Notes under the pieces: model-generated
Told to the model about the DNA's origin: nothing
Database searches by the model: none
What the model saw: the letters and a program-made list of their open reading frames with translations, nothing else
Shown here: one piece after another, positions 7,855-16,575 of the stretch
How positions within the stretch are numbered: the first letter of the stretch is position 1
Layout: each line of letters starts with the position of its first letter
Position numbers and translations under genes: made by a program
Assembly: GCA_947494645.1 (NCBI GenBank)
Contig: CANLVO010000001.1
Coordinates: 1,984,001-2,048,000, forward strand
Source of the DNA: an uncultured Litoreibacter sp.
GTDB lineage: Bacteria; Pseudomonadota; Alphaproteobacteria; Rhodobacterales; Rhodobacteraceae
Length of the DNA: 64,000 nt
Direction of reading: 5' to 3'

Positions 7855-8948
7855 TCGGTGTCTCCTAAATTTTCCAATATCAAAGCCGCGCCTCGGCGGC
7901 CCAATTCGTCACTACACTTCGCGCCGGCGCCATTGCCCCCGGTGCACACGACAAGCCGATCGCTCAGCGCCCTGATCTCCGGCAAGCGGGACGTCGTCCA
8001 GCTGGTCACACAAGCATCCATACTGACGCTTTCAATCCTCAAAGAAGGCATCAATGCGCGGATCATCTCCTCAAGGCGGTCCCGCACGTCAGCGCTGCCG
8101 CCCCCCCGAAACCAGTCTCCTACCGCACCCGGCCCGTCAAGTCGCACATCCTCCGGGTCACCGCCGAGCTTGAGATAGGTTTTGCCATCCGGATACAGAA
8201 TGGGCGGCAAAAGATACGGGTCTTCAGGCGCTTCATAAACAAGCGAAGGCATCGTCTTCAAACGTTCCGCCTCCGCCGCGTCGACCTCAAAGAAGGCAAC
8301 GGTCCGGGCATACACATCAAGCTGTGGATCCCGCCCGAGAATGGCGTCAGTCCACCCACCGGCGGCGACCAGCACGTGGTCAAATTCGAGCAGACCGTCC
8401 GACGTGCGCACGCGCGCCTCGGAAACATGCCTCACCTCTGTCACCACAGGCTTGGCCCCGTGTTTGAACGCTGCCGCCTGCTGTGCTGCCACCAATCGCC
8501 GGGGGCTGACATGACCCGCGCGGCGGCGCTCATAGGCCCCGGAAAACCCCGGGTCGAAAGCAAAATACGGGAACGTTTCGCTCAAACCGCCCGCGTCCAG
8601 CATATGGCTCTCAACCCCATGCATTTGCGCCGCTTTGTCAATCTGAGCGATCCACGTATCCGAGCCCGCCATCAATGCCCCGGTTTCCGAAAAGAATGAG
8701 ATGCCGCTCTCTGTTTCGATCTCGCCATACCGCGCGATGGAGGCCTTGGACACCTCGACCCAGAACGGATCAACAGCGTTATGCCGCGTAATTCTACCTT
8801 CGTCGTAATGCGACCCAAACGTGCCTTGATGGGTGCGCTTGTTTTCTGGCTCGGCAGGCCCGATCAGCGTCACGTCGACACCGGCCTTCGCCAGATGCCG
8901 CGCCGCCGCTGAGCCCATCAGCCCGGCCCCCACGACCCCTACCTTCAT
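7851..8948 (-). CDS. FAD-dependent oxidoreductase, DAO/sarcosine-oxidase-like
   Basis: A 365-residue flavoprotein with the dinucleotide motif G-A-G-L-M-G-S-A-A-A-R-H-L at the N-terminus, followed by the T-L-I-G-P strand. Its layout resembles monomeric sarcosine and N-methyl-amino-acid oxidases, including a C-V-T-S-W-T near residue 320 where those enzymes attach FAD covalently to a Cys, and a late V-V-C-T-G-G-N-G-A-G. The family oxidises secondary amines or alpha-hydroxy/amino acids with O2. Position between a PhyH dioxygenase and a HIBADH gene suggests oxidative removal of a methyl or amino group from the operon's substrate (inference). Confidence 0.8.
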   Translation of the reverse strand: MKVGVVGAGLMGSAAARHLAKAGVDVTLIGPAEPENKRTHQGTFGSHYDEGRITRHNAVDPFWVEVSKASIARYGEIETESGISFFSETGALMAGSDTWIAQIDKAAQMHGVESHMLDAGGLSETFPYFAFDPGFSGAYERRRAGHVSPRRLVAAQQAAAFKHGAKPVVTEVRHVSEARVRTSDGLLEFDHVLVAAGGWTDAILGRDPQLDVYARTVAFFEVDAAEAERLKTMPSLVYEAPEDPYLLPPILYPDGKTYLKLGGDPEDVRLDGPGAVGDWFRGGGSADVRDRLEEMIRALMPSLRIESVSMDACVTSWTTSRLPEIRALSDRLVVCTGGNGAGAKCSDELGRRGAALILENLGDTE

Positions 8949-9835
8949 TCCGCCACCTCAAAGCTGCGGTTCTTCAACTGCTTTTGAACTTCATAAATGG
9001 TAAATTCATCCGTAGGCAGCGGCGCAGGGATGCGCGCGCCCAGCGATTGCACCCTTGGCTCCAGCACCGGGTCTCCGCACAACAGCCGGGTGTTGTAGTC
9101 CTCAATGCCGTTCCATTTGGTCATCGACCCCATGATCGGGAAGGCATCTGCGGCCATCATCTCGTAGAACAACAGCCGCCGGTCGCGGTCCGACACGTTC
9201 AGGGCCGATCCATGCACAATCCGTCCATGATGGATGGAGATCGATCCCGCAGGCCCCGTCAACTCCACCGCGTCCTTCATGTCATATCCGCAGGCCGCCA
9301 AGTCCATCGCTCCCGCAAAAACGCCGTTCACATGGTGGTCGTTGATCGGATGCTTGTGCGAGCCCGGGAACACCATCAGGGGGCCATTCTCGCTGGCCAT
9401 GTCGTCAATGATCACCGCAATCGCGAGCACGTCGTCATTGGTATGCGGATAGAATGCGAAATCCTGATGCCACTCAACGGCGGCCCCGTAGCCGCCCATC
9501 TTCATGTTCAGCTTGGTCGTATGCAGCCTAAGTGCCGGTCCAATGAGATCCCGCGCAGGCGCCAGCACATGGTCGGAATACATCAGGTCGCGCATTACTT
9601 CATTATGAGTATGCGGCAGCTTGATTCGCCGCACTCTTGGCTCTTCCGCCGTATGGCTGTCTTCCAGATCAATCTGGCTGTCAGACGCCGTCATCCCCCG
9701 CGCCTGTTCTTCATATTTGGCAATCTCATCGCGGATGCTTTGCAGAATGTCGTCGGGGATGCGGTTCTCTAGCACGAGGTAGCCGTTCTCCTCATAGAAC
9801 GCCTTTTGGTCTTGCGAGAGCGTTTCCAATGTCAT
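8945..9835 (-). CDS. Phytanoyl-CoA dioxygenase (PhyH) family protein (1)
   Basis: Fe(II)/2-oxoglutarate-dependent oxygenase family, 296 residues from the ATG at 9835. The open frame runs to 10021, but 9835 gives an ATGA overlap with the AroE-like gene and the natural start M-T-L-E-T-L. The iron ligands appear as H-Q-D in V-E-W-H-Q-D-F and a distal His in R-I-V-H-G-S, with Arg of the R-D-R-R-L-L segment likely to bind 2-oxoglutarate. Members hydroxylate or demethylate small molecules as well as fatty acyl-CoA. A second PhyH gene is at 13157, so the pathway may contain two hydroxylation steps. Confidence 0.85.
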   Translation of the reverse strand: MTLETLSQDQKAFYEENGYLVLENRIPDDILQSIRDEIAKYEEQARGMTASDSQIDLEDSHTAEEPRVRRIKLPHTHNEVMRDLMYSDHVLAPARDLIGPALRLHTTKLNMKMGGYGAAVEWHQDFAFYPHTNDDVLAIAVIIDDMASENGPLMVFPGSHKHPINDHHVNGVFAGAMDLAACGYDMKDAVELTGPAGSISIHHGRIVHGSALNVSDRDRRLLFYEMMAADAFPIMGSMTKWNGIEDYNTRLLCGDPVLEPRVQSLGARIPAPLPTDEFTIYEVQKQLKNRSFEVAE

Positions 9836-10650
9836 GGCCTGAGCGCCTCCAACTTGGGCAGAATATCGTCCGCGTTTACCATGATGCCAGTGTAGGCCGC
9901 GAAGGACCGGATCGCCATATGTCGAAACAGATCGAACCCCGTGACCACCTGCAAACCCGCGCCCTCGGCGCTTTTCAGAAACGCCGTATCCGTTGGCGTG
10001 TAGACGGCGTCGAAAGCCCACGCCTGCCCACTAATCAATTCAGACGCGAAAGCCGTTCCAGGATACTCCGCCATTCCCATTGGCGTTGCATTCACAAGGC
10101 CCGATGCACCTTGGACTGCGCTGTCGAATTCTGAAGAAGGGATCGCGCGGGCGGGTGGGCCGATGCTGAAAGCGAGGTCTTTCGCCCGCAGCGAATCCGT
10201 GTCGTAAATCGCCAGATCGGACACGCCCAGCGACACCAGCGCGGCGCCAATCGACCTCGCCACGCCGCCTGCGCCCGACATCACAACCGGCCCGCGATCC
10301 GCGACCGGCGCGAAAGCCGCGAGAAACCCGGTGTAATCCGTATTGTACCCGATCAGATATTCGCCAAAGACAAGCGTATTACACGCGCCCAAATGCGCGA
10401 CATCCGGGTGCATCCCATCTTCTGCATAGCGTGCCGCGTTGGTCTTGAAAGGATGGGTCACCGTCACGCCGCTCCAGCCCCGGTTGATTAACCCATGCAC
10501 CGTCGCATCAAAGTCGAATGACTTCAGCTCAGCAGTATCAATCAGCTCAAATTCCAGTGCTATCCCATGCGCCGCGCACATGATCTCCAACGCTGCGGGC
10601 AGCCGCGTGCGCGAGATATGTGATCCGATCAAGCCTGCCTGCAACGTCAC
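9832..10650 (-). CDS. Shikimate-dehydrogenase-family paralogue
   Basis: A 272-residue NAD(P)-dependent enzyme of the AroE/YdiB family. The catalytic Lys is in V-T-V-T-H-P-F-K-T-N and the Asp in Y-N-T-D-Y-T-G-F. The cofactor loop is S-G-A-G-G-V-A-R-S. The shikimate-carboxylate site of AroE (S-x-S in a G-x-P-I-x-H-S-x-S-P loop) reads G-S-H-I-S-R-T-R-L-P here, so shikimate is unlikely to be the substrate. It sits inside a sugar-acid operon with ATGA junctions on both sides. I read it as a cyclitol or keto-acid dehydrogenase recruited from the AroE family, not the aromatic pathway enzyme. Confidence 0.8.
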   Translation of the reverse strand: MTLQAGLIGSHISRTRLPAALEIMCAAHGIALEFELIDTAELKSFDFDATVHGLINRGWSGVTVTHPFKTNAARYAEDGMHPDVAHLGACNTLVFGEYLIGYNTDYTGFLAAFAPVADRGPVVMSGAGGVARSIGAALVSLGVSDLAIYDTDSLRAKDLAFSIGPPARAIPSSEFDSAVQGASGLVNATPMGMAEYPGTAFASELISGQAWAFDAVYTPTDTAFLKSAEGAGLQVVTGFDLFRHMAIRSFAAYTGIMVNADDILPKLEALRP

Positions 10651-11639
10651 GCTGCCACCTCGCGGCGCGGCGCAACCGCCCGATCAATCGCCAGCGTCAC
10701 CCGCAGGCTTTCCGTGGCATCTGCAGCGCTCACCAAAGGCGAAGCGCGACCTGCCACGACCTGTGCAAAATGCTCAAGCTGCGCCACGAGCGGCACATTA
10801 TTCTCTCCCGTGCAAGCCTCAGGCACCGCAGGCTCAGACCAGTCCTCCGCCCCGCCCCACACCGTGAGCGACGGAAACCCGATCGACCCACGGCTCCCAC
10901 TGATGCGCAGGTAATCCTCGCCTGTCGTCCCGATATTTGGGTTCTCCCCCGTCCCGGCTTCAAACCCCCAAGGGCTTAGCGCACTGTCGGCAAAAGCAAT
11001 CGACGCGGCCAGCCCACTTTCAAACATCACGCTTGCCGCCCCGCTTTCAACTCGCGCGGCCCCACGCTGCGCGTTGGAGCCGACACCGGTGACCGAGACC
11101 ACCTCGCCAAACAAGTGCCGCAGCAAATCGACCTCATGGACCAGATTGATCATCACGGGCGAGCCGTCCGCCCCGGACCGCCAATTGCCTTCGAAATAAC
11201 TTTCCGGCTTCTTCATCGCCCAGATCATCGAGGCCACAATGGGCGCCCCAATCGCCCCCTCCGACATCATGTGTTTCAACTGTGCCACCCGCGCATGGTG
11301 CCGGCGGTGATGCCCCACCAGCGTCTGCACCCCCGCCGCATCCGCCGCACGCGAAATCCGCTCCGCCGCCTCGACACTATGGGCCACTGGCTTCTCAATC
11401 AGCATGTGCCACCCTTTGGCCGCCGCCGCCTCCGCATGGTCCGCGTGAAGGTGCGACGGCGTCGCGATCAGAACCGCATCCGCGTCCACATCTACGTCAT
11501 CAAACGACGCAAAATGCGGCACGTCCGGCTGCGTCAGCGCCGGGTCGATGCACCCCACAACCTCCACCTCCGGGATCTCCAGCGCATGCCGCAAATGCCG
11601 CCCGCCGATCAGCCCGATGCCCGCAATCAGCAGCCTCAC
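10647..11639 (-). CDS. Gfo/Idh/MocA-family oxidoreductase (4)
   Basis: NAD(P)-dependent dehydrogenase family. An ATG is available at 11660, but the GTG at 11639 overlaps the stop of the dehydratase as GTGA, like most junctions in this operon, and it begins right at the Rossmann strand (V-R-L-L-I-A-G-I-G-L-I-G-G). This gives 330 residues. I-E-K-P-V-A-H-S is near residue 90 and L-V-H-E-V-D-L-L-R-H-L is the second-domain box. The reaction is inferred from the family. Coupled translation with the altronate-dehydratase homologue suggests it supplies or consumes that enzyme's sugar acid. Confidence 0.8.
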   Translation of the reverse strand: MRLLIAGIGLIGGRHLRHALEIPEVEVVGCIDPALTQPDVPHFASFDDVDVDADAVLIATPSHLHADHAEAAAAKGWHMLIEKPVAHSVEAAERISRAADAAGVQTLVGHHRRHHARVAQLKHMMSEGAIGAPIVASMIWAMKKPESYFEGNWRSGADGSPVMINLVHEVDLLRHLFGEVVSVTGVGSNAQRGAARVESGAASVMFESGLAASIAFADSALSPWGFEAGTGENPNIGTTGEDYLRISGSRGSIGFPSLTVWGGAEDWSEPAVPEACTGENNVPLVAQLEHFAQVVAGRASPLVSAADATESLRVTLAIDRAVAPRREVAA

Positions 11640-13141
11640 ATCACCGCCCCGATCTGCCATGGCACAAATTCATAGTCGCCCAGCCCCTGCGCTTCGGACT
11701 TCGACACCTCGCCCGACGCCACCCGCAGGATCAACTCGTAAATCTCGCGCCCCTTCTCTTCCAGGCTGACACCGCCGGTCAGCATGTCGCCCGCGTTGAC
11801 GTCCATATCGTCGGTCATGCGCTGATACATCTCGGTGTTGGTCGCAACTTTGATGGTCGGCGCGGGCTTGGACCCAAAGGCGGAGCCGCGCCCTGTGGTA
11901 AACACCACCACATTGCACCCCCCCGCGATCTGCCCCGTCACTGAGGCCGGGTCGTAGCCCGGCGAGTCCATAAACGTGAACCCCTTGGCCGTCACCGGCT
12001 CCGCGTATTTGTATACGCCGGTCAGGGGCGAGGTCCCCCCCTTCGCCGCCGCCCCCAGCGACTTCTCCAAGATCGTCGTCAGCCCGCCCTTCTTGTTCCC
12101 CGGCGACGGGTTGTTGTCCATCGAGCCGCGGTTGCGTTCCGTGTAATCCTTCCACCAGTCAATCAGCCCGATCAGCCGTTCTCCAACGGCCTCAGACACC
12201 GCCCGCCGCGTCAACAAATGCTCGGCGCCATAAATCTCCGGTGTCTCCGCCAACACGCCGGTCCCGCCCTGCGCGGCCAGCAAATCGCAGGCATACCCAA
12301 GCGCCGGGTTGGCCGTCACACCGGACCACGCGTCCGAGCCGCCGCATTGCAAAGCCACTTTCAGCTCCGACACCGGGCATTCTTCCCGCACAGCTTCATT
12401 GGCAATCGGCAGCATCGCCTCAATCTTCGAAATCCCCATCTCAATGGTCCGCTGCAACCCCGCCACGCCCTGAATGTTCATCACCTGGAACGTGTCCGAG
12501 GCCTTCAGCCCATAGGCCTCCAGCAACCAGTCGATCTGGTTCATCTCGCAGCCCAGACCCACCATCAAAACACCCGCATGGTTGGGGTGCTTGGCGTAGC
12601 CCCACATCACGCGTTGCAACGCCTCAAACCCGTCGCCGCTATCCGCCATCCCGCAGCCCGTGCCGTGCACAAAGGCGCAAACCCCGTCGACATTGGGGTA
12701 ATCCGCCAGCCGCTCCTCGGTGAAGTGATCCGCAATCCGCCGCGCCGCCGTGGCCGAACAATTCACCGACGTCACAATCGCGATATAGTTCCGCGTCCCG
12801 ACCGAGCCGTTCTCCCGCCGGTACCCCATAAACGTATCACCCGACGCCTCAGCAACCGGACGCATATCTGTCCCAAACTCATATTCCTGATCCGTCGCCA
12901 CGAAGTCGCAATTGTGCACATGCACATGCTCGCCCGGCGCAATGTGGTCCGACGCCACCCCGATCATCTGCGCGTATTTGCGGATTTGGTCGCCCTTGGG
13001 GATCGCGCGAATGGCCACCTTATGGCCCGAGGGGATCAACGCTGTGGTCCGCTTCCCGTCGGCGACCTCAACCCCGACCTCCAGCGCTCGCGTGGCCGTG
13101 ACGACATTGTCGTCGGCATCTAGGCGGATGTAGTCTTTCAT
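11636..13141 (-). CDS. Altronate dehydratase / galactarate dehydratase family (UxaA-like)
   Basis: A 501-residue enzyme with the two-part UxaA layout: an N-terminal SAF domain of about 90 residues (S-G-H-K-V-A-I-R-A-I-P-K-G) and a large C-terminal dehydratase domain containing N-Y-I-A-I-V-T-S-V-N-C-S, H-G-T-G-C-G and G-G-S-D-A-W-S-G. The family removes water from hexonates such as D-altronate, giving 2-keto-3-deoxy acids, and needs Fe2+. Length equals that of E. coli UxaA. No uronate isomerase or UxaB is nearby, so altronate itself is not certain. It follows the second PhyH gene by 15 bases. Confidence 0.85.
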   Translation of the reverse strand: MKDYIRLDADDNVVTATRALEVGVEVADGKRTTALIPSGHKVAIRAIPKGDQIRKYAQMIGVASDHIAPGEHVHVHNCDFVATDQEYEFGTDMRPVAEASGDTFMGYRRENGSVGTRNYIAIVTSVNCSATAARRIADHFTEERLADYPNVDGVCAFVHGTGCGMADSGDGFEALQRVMWGYAKHPNHAGVLMVGLGCEMNQIDWLLEAYGLKASDTFQVMNIQGVAGLQRTIEMGISKIEAMLPIANEAVREECPVSELKVALQCGGSDAWSGVTANPALGYACDLLAAQGGTGVLAETPEIYGAEHLLTRRAVSEAVGERLIGLIDWWKDYTERNRGSMDNNPSPGNKKGGLTTILEKSLGAAAKGGTSPLTGVYKYAEPVTAKGFTFMDSPGYDPASVTGQIAGGCNVVVFTTGRGSAFGSKPAPTIKVATNTEMYQRMTDDMDVNAGDMLTGGVSLEEKGREIYELILRVASGEVSKSEAQGLGDYEFVPWQIGAVM

Positions 13142-13156
13142 GTGTTTTCTTTCGGG

Positions 13157-14080
13157 TTACGCGCAATAGGGCGCGTCTGATTGCCATCTGTGAATGTCGA
13201 TATGGGGCTGCGCCGCAAGCCGCGCGCGGGCGTCCTCCCACATGGTTTTGTACTGCCGCCAATCGCGCATTTCGGTCTCGGGCGCGGCGCGTGAACGCGC
13301 CACAAAGTCCGGGAAATGCGCCCGCCCCGTAGGCTGGCCGGTTTTGTTGAATCGCAGATCAAACGACCAGCGGATGCCGTCGGTTGTGTTGACCAAGGAT
13401 GAATGCGGCACCAGCGGATGGAACAGCACCATCCCGCCCGCTTTCACGGGCAGAGGCACGGCCCCCTCTTCATTGATAAACCCATCCGCAATCGCTGTCT
13501 GTTGCTTTGGACAATGCGGCAATATCTCTTGCGGACCGTTGAACGGCTGCACTTGCAAACACCCATTCTCCACCGTCGCATCCGTCACGGCGACCCAACA
13601 GGTGATCATGTCGGTCTCATCCGCCTCTTCCAGCCCGACGGCGCGGTCCTGATGCCAGTCGGTGGCGGTAATATGGGCCCGCACCTCGTCACGATGCAGG
13701 TCCACCGCCGGAGGTTTGATCCGTACATGCTGAATGGGGTTCGACACCAATTCAGGACCAATCAGGCTTTCCACCACATCCAGCAACGCAGGCGCGGTCA
13801 TGAAGTCGAGCACGGCAGGGCCAATATGAAACGGGGTATCTGCGTGGATGCGATCCCCCGGCAGCGAGATATCCATCGGCTGATGCCAATCATGCCCGGC
13901 GCGGTACGCCGCGATCAGCTTCTCCTCAAAGCTGTCACCTTCGATCCCCCACCCGGCACAAAGCCCGTCCAGCAATTCTGCATACTCCGCCTTTAAGGCG
14001 GGCAGCTTGTCGGTCAGCACATCCTCTACGACCAGATAGCCGTCTCGGTTGAACCGGGCGATCTGGTCGTTGGTGAGCAT
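13157..14080 (-). CDS. Phytanoyl-CoA dioxygenase (PhyH) family protein (2)
   Basis: A 307-residue Fe(II)/2-oxoglutarate oxygenase-type protein. Its iron site is seen as T-D-W-H-Q-D-R-A-V-G, with the distal His in V-P-H-S-S-L-V and the 2-oxoglutarate Arg in G-I-R-W-S-F-D-L-R. A good AAAGGAC ribosome site precedes the ATG at 14080. It is longer than paralogue 1 (9835) and differs throughout, so the two are unlikely to be a recent duplication. It lies between the TRAP permease and the dehydratase. It probably hydroxylates or demethylates the imported substrate early in the pathway (inference). Confidence 0.85.
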   Translation of the reverse strand: MLTNDQIARFNRDGYLVVEDVLTDKLPALKAEYAELLDGLCAGWGIEGDSFEEKLIAAYRAGHDWHQPMDISLPGDRIHADTPFHIGPAVLDFMTAPALLDVVESLIGPELVSNPIQHVRIKPPAVDLHRDEVRAHITATDWHQDRAVGLEEADETDMITCWVAVTDATVENGCLQVQPFNGPQEILPHCPKQQTAIADGFINEEGAVPLPVKAGGMVLFHPLVPHSSLVNTTDGIRWSFDLRFNKTGQPTGRAHFPDFVARSRAAPETEMRDWRQYKTMWEDARARLAAQPHIDIHRWQSDAPYCA

Positions 14081-14093
14081 AGGTGTCCTTTCG

Positions 14094-15719
14094 CTACGGC
14101 AGCAGCAACGCCACGATGGGCGGCCAGATCAACAGGACGGACAGCGCGCAGATCTGGATGCCGATGAAAGGCAGGAAGCCTTTGAAGATATCGGTCAGCG
14201 AGATATGCGGCGGGGCCACGGATTTCAGGTAGAAGGCCGCAGGGCCGAATGGTGGCGACAGGAACGACACCTGCATGTTCATACAGAACACCACGCCGAA
14301 CCAGATCGCGACATGCTTCGGCTCAAGCTGGCCGAAATAGCCGATGTCTTCGATGGGCAGACGCAGCACGATGGGCAGGAACACCGGGATGATCAGCAGC
14401 ACGATGCCGACCCAATCCATGAACGCGCCCATAAAGAGCAAGATCACCATCATCACGAGGATGATGCCCATGGTCGGCACATCGAGACCAACAACCAGAT
14501 CGGCCACGAAAACCGGACCGCCCGCGATGGTGTAAGCGCCCGCAAGCGCCGCAGCCCCGATGGTCACCCAGATGATCGTACCGGTCGATTTCAGCGTTCG
14601 CATCAGGCTGTCCCAAAGAAGGTCCCAAGACGCCTCGCCCCGCAAGGCGGCCATGACCAACACTGCGAATGCGCCCATGCCAGCGGCCTCTGTGATGCCG
14701 GTGATACCCATATAGATGGAACCCAGCACCACACCGATGATGATGATCGGCGGAACAAGGCCTTTGCCCATGCTCCAGCCTTTCTTGGTGCGCTCAGTGC
14801 CCACCACGAAGAAGATCAGCGCCAGTGCCACGGCAATGGTGCCAAGGAACCACGGCAGGTAATTCATGGTACCAAACCGGATCGCATCGCCGGTGTTGGA
14901 CGCATTCTGACCGGAAAACTCAAAGAACAGAACCCGCGCGGTGAAGAAGCTCCACGCGCCCACAACGACCACGCAGAGGAAGCCAAGAAACAGCAGCCAT
15001 TTCTCCAAACCTTCCGGCTCGCCCGGGATGGGCTCCGGCAATGGCGCGTCTTCGGGGCGCAGACGGGTGCGCACCAGAATGTAGATGATGAAGAACGACG
15101 CCAGCATGAAGCCCGGTAAGAACGACGCAGTGAAGAGCGCCTTGATTGAGGTCTCCGTGATCAGCCCGTAAATGATCAAAACGATCGAGGGCGGGATCAT
15201 GGTGCCCAGCGAGCCGGATGCACAGATCGTCCCGATGGCGAGGTTCTGGTTGTAGCCCAGCCGCAGCATCTGCGGCAGCGCGATCAGGCCCAACAGGACC
15301 ACCTCGCCGCCAATGATGCCCGACATGGCGGCCATGATCACGGCCATGATGGAGGTCACCACCGCGATGCCGCCCCGTGTGCGGTTCAGCCAGATGTTGA
15401 GCGAGGAATACATGTCTTTGGCAATGCCGGAACGCTCCAGCAGCGCCGCCATGAAGATGAACAGCGGGATGGATATGAGCACATAGTCCGTTAAGAGCCC
15501 GTATATCTTTTGGGCTAAGATATTTAAGGGTCCCGACCCCGGCCTCCCCGTCAATATCCCGTCCCCGAAGGTCCAGGGTGCGGTGAGCAGCTGCGGCTCG
15601 AATTTCATGACCAGCACCAGCACCGCCAGAATGGCCGACGCAAAGCCCAGCGGCATGCCGATGGCCAGTAGCACCAGAAGGCCCAAGAGCAGGACCAGTG
15701 AGATTGTTCCGATATCCAT
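14094..15719 (-). CDS. dctM: TRAP transporter large permease DctM (long type)
   Basis: Membrane component that carries out Na+-driven uptake of an acidic substrate handed over by the periplasmic DctP protein. It has 541 residues, clearly longer than the usual 425-430. An extra hydrophobic block of about 100 residues lies in the middle. The start M-D-I-G-T-I-S-L-V-L-L-L is immediately hydrophobic. Typical family segments are G-G-E-V-V-L-L-G-L-I-A-L-P-Q-M and P-P-S-I-V-L-I-I-Y-G. The stop of dctQ lies 1 base upstream. Q, M and P genes are all in this operon, though P is separated from Q by the enolase gene. Confidence 0.9.
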   Translation of the reverse strand: MDIGTISLVLLLGLLVLLAIGMPLGFASAILAVLVLVMKFEPQLLTAPWTFGDGILTGRPGSGPLNILAQKIYGLLTDYVLISIPLFIFMAALLERSGIAKDMYSSLNIWLNRTRGGIAVVTSIMAVIMAAMSGIIGGEVVLLGLIALPQMLRLGYNQNLAIGTICASGSLGTMIPPSIVLIIYGLITETSIKALFTASFLPGFMLASFFIIYILVRTRLRPEDAPLPEPIPGEPEGLEKWLLFLGFLCVVVVGAWSFFTARVLFFEFSGQNASNTGDAIRFGTMNYLPWFLGTIAVALALIFFVVGTERTKKGWSMGKGLVPPIIIIGVVLGSIYMGITGITEAAGMGAFAVLVMAALRGEASWDLLWDSLMRTLKSTGTIIWVTIGAAALAGAYTIAGGPVFVADLVVGLDVPTMGIILVMMVILLFMGAFMDWVGIVLLIIPVFLPIVLRLPIEDIGYFGQLEPKHVAIWFGVVFCMNMQVSFLSPPFGPAAFYLKSVAPPHISLTDIFKGFLPFIGIQICALSVLLIWPPIVALLLP

Positions 15720-15720
15720 G

Positions 15721-16551
15721 TCAGTCGGCCCCCACGGCTTTTTTCAGCCGCTCAATTTCGTCTTCGTCAATGTCGTCCGCAGCGCTGTGCACCACCGGCT
15801 CGTTGTTCCAATCCGAGATCAGGTTGATCACCGACTGGATCGCCACCAGCGACACCACGATCAGCACCGTCGGCTTGATGGTCGCAGGGATCGGCGGGTC
15901 GAAGGCCGTGCCAAACGTCTCCCAGCGGCCAAACTTGGCGAAGGCCTCGCCGTAGCCGCCATAGACCAGAAAGAACGCAAAGGTGACGATCAGCAGGGTC
16001 GAAACGCAGTCGCAGACCCGCTGCAACCAGCGCGGGAACATGTCGTAGATCAGAAAGATGCGGATGTGGCTGCGCTGCTGCATGGCGTAAAGCCCGGCGC
16101 ACAGGAACACGAAACCCGCCAGCCACAGCGACAGCTCGTTGGCCCAGAGCGTGCCTGCGTTCAGCACATAGCGCACAAACACCTCATACAGCATCACGCA
16201 GGTCAGCAGCACCACCAGCAACATGGTGACGCGGCCGATAAACACCGACACGCGGTCAAGCGGCCCCCAGCTTTCATATTCCATCGCCGCGCGGCGCACG
16301 GTCTTGATGCCGAAAAAGCCCAGCACCGGCAGGGCGAGCAATGCAAGGATATCGATGATGTCGATATACTGCCCCATAACCACCGGCATGCCCGGGGCCA
16401 CGTCCAGTCGCTTGTATTGTTCCGAGAGCTGCTGCCCGTCGCCGCCCCAATCGAGAATAAAGGCGGGCATGTGCCACGTCACCCAAGCGGCGCACAGGAT
16501 GAATGCCAAGGGCATCAACCACTCTATGAGCGATCCTGATTTCTGTTCCAT
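15721..16551 (-). CDS. dctQ: TRAP transporter small permease DctQ (long type)
   Basis: Small membrane subunit of the TRAP transporter, partner of the DctM encoded next to it. The frame opens at 16566, but the ATG at 16551 has GGAGG 7 bases upstream and begins M-E-Q-K-S-G, so it is preferred (276 residues). Several hydrophobic segments are seen: L-M-P-L-A-F-I-L near the N-terminus, I-D-I-L-A-L-L-A-L-P, V-T-M-L-L-V-V-L-L-T and W-A-N-E-L-S-L-W-L-A-G-F-V-F-L. The E-L-S-L-W-L-A-G segment is characteristic of DctQ. The protein is longer than the usual 160-200 residues, matching its long DctM partner. Confidence 0.88.
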   Translation of the reverse strand: MEQKSGSLIEWLMPLAFILCAAWVTWHMPAFILDWGGDGQQLSEQYKRLDVAPGMPVVMGQYIDIIDILALLALPVLGFFGIKTVRRAAMEYESWGPLDRVSVFIGRVTMLLVVLLTCVMLYEVFVRYVLNAGTLWANELSLWLAGFVFLCAGLYAMQQRSHIRIFLIYDMFPRWLQRVCDCVSTLLIVTFAFFLVYGGYGEAFAKFGRWETFGTAFDPPIPATIKPTVLIVVSLVAIQSVINLISDWNNEPVVHSAADDIDEDEIERLKKAVGAD

Positions 16552-16575
16552 GTCCCCTCCTCCCAATCTGTGGCG

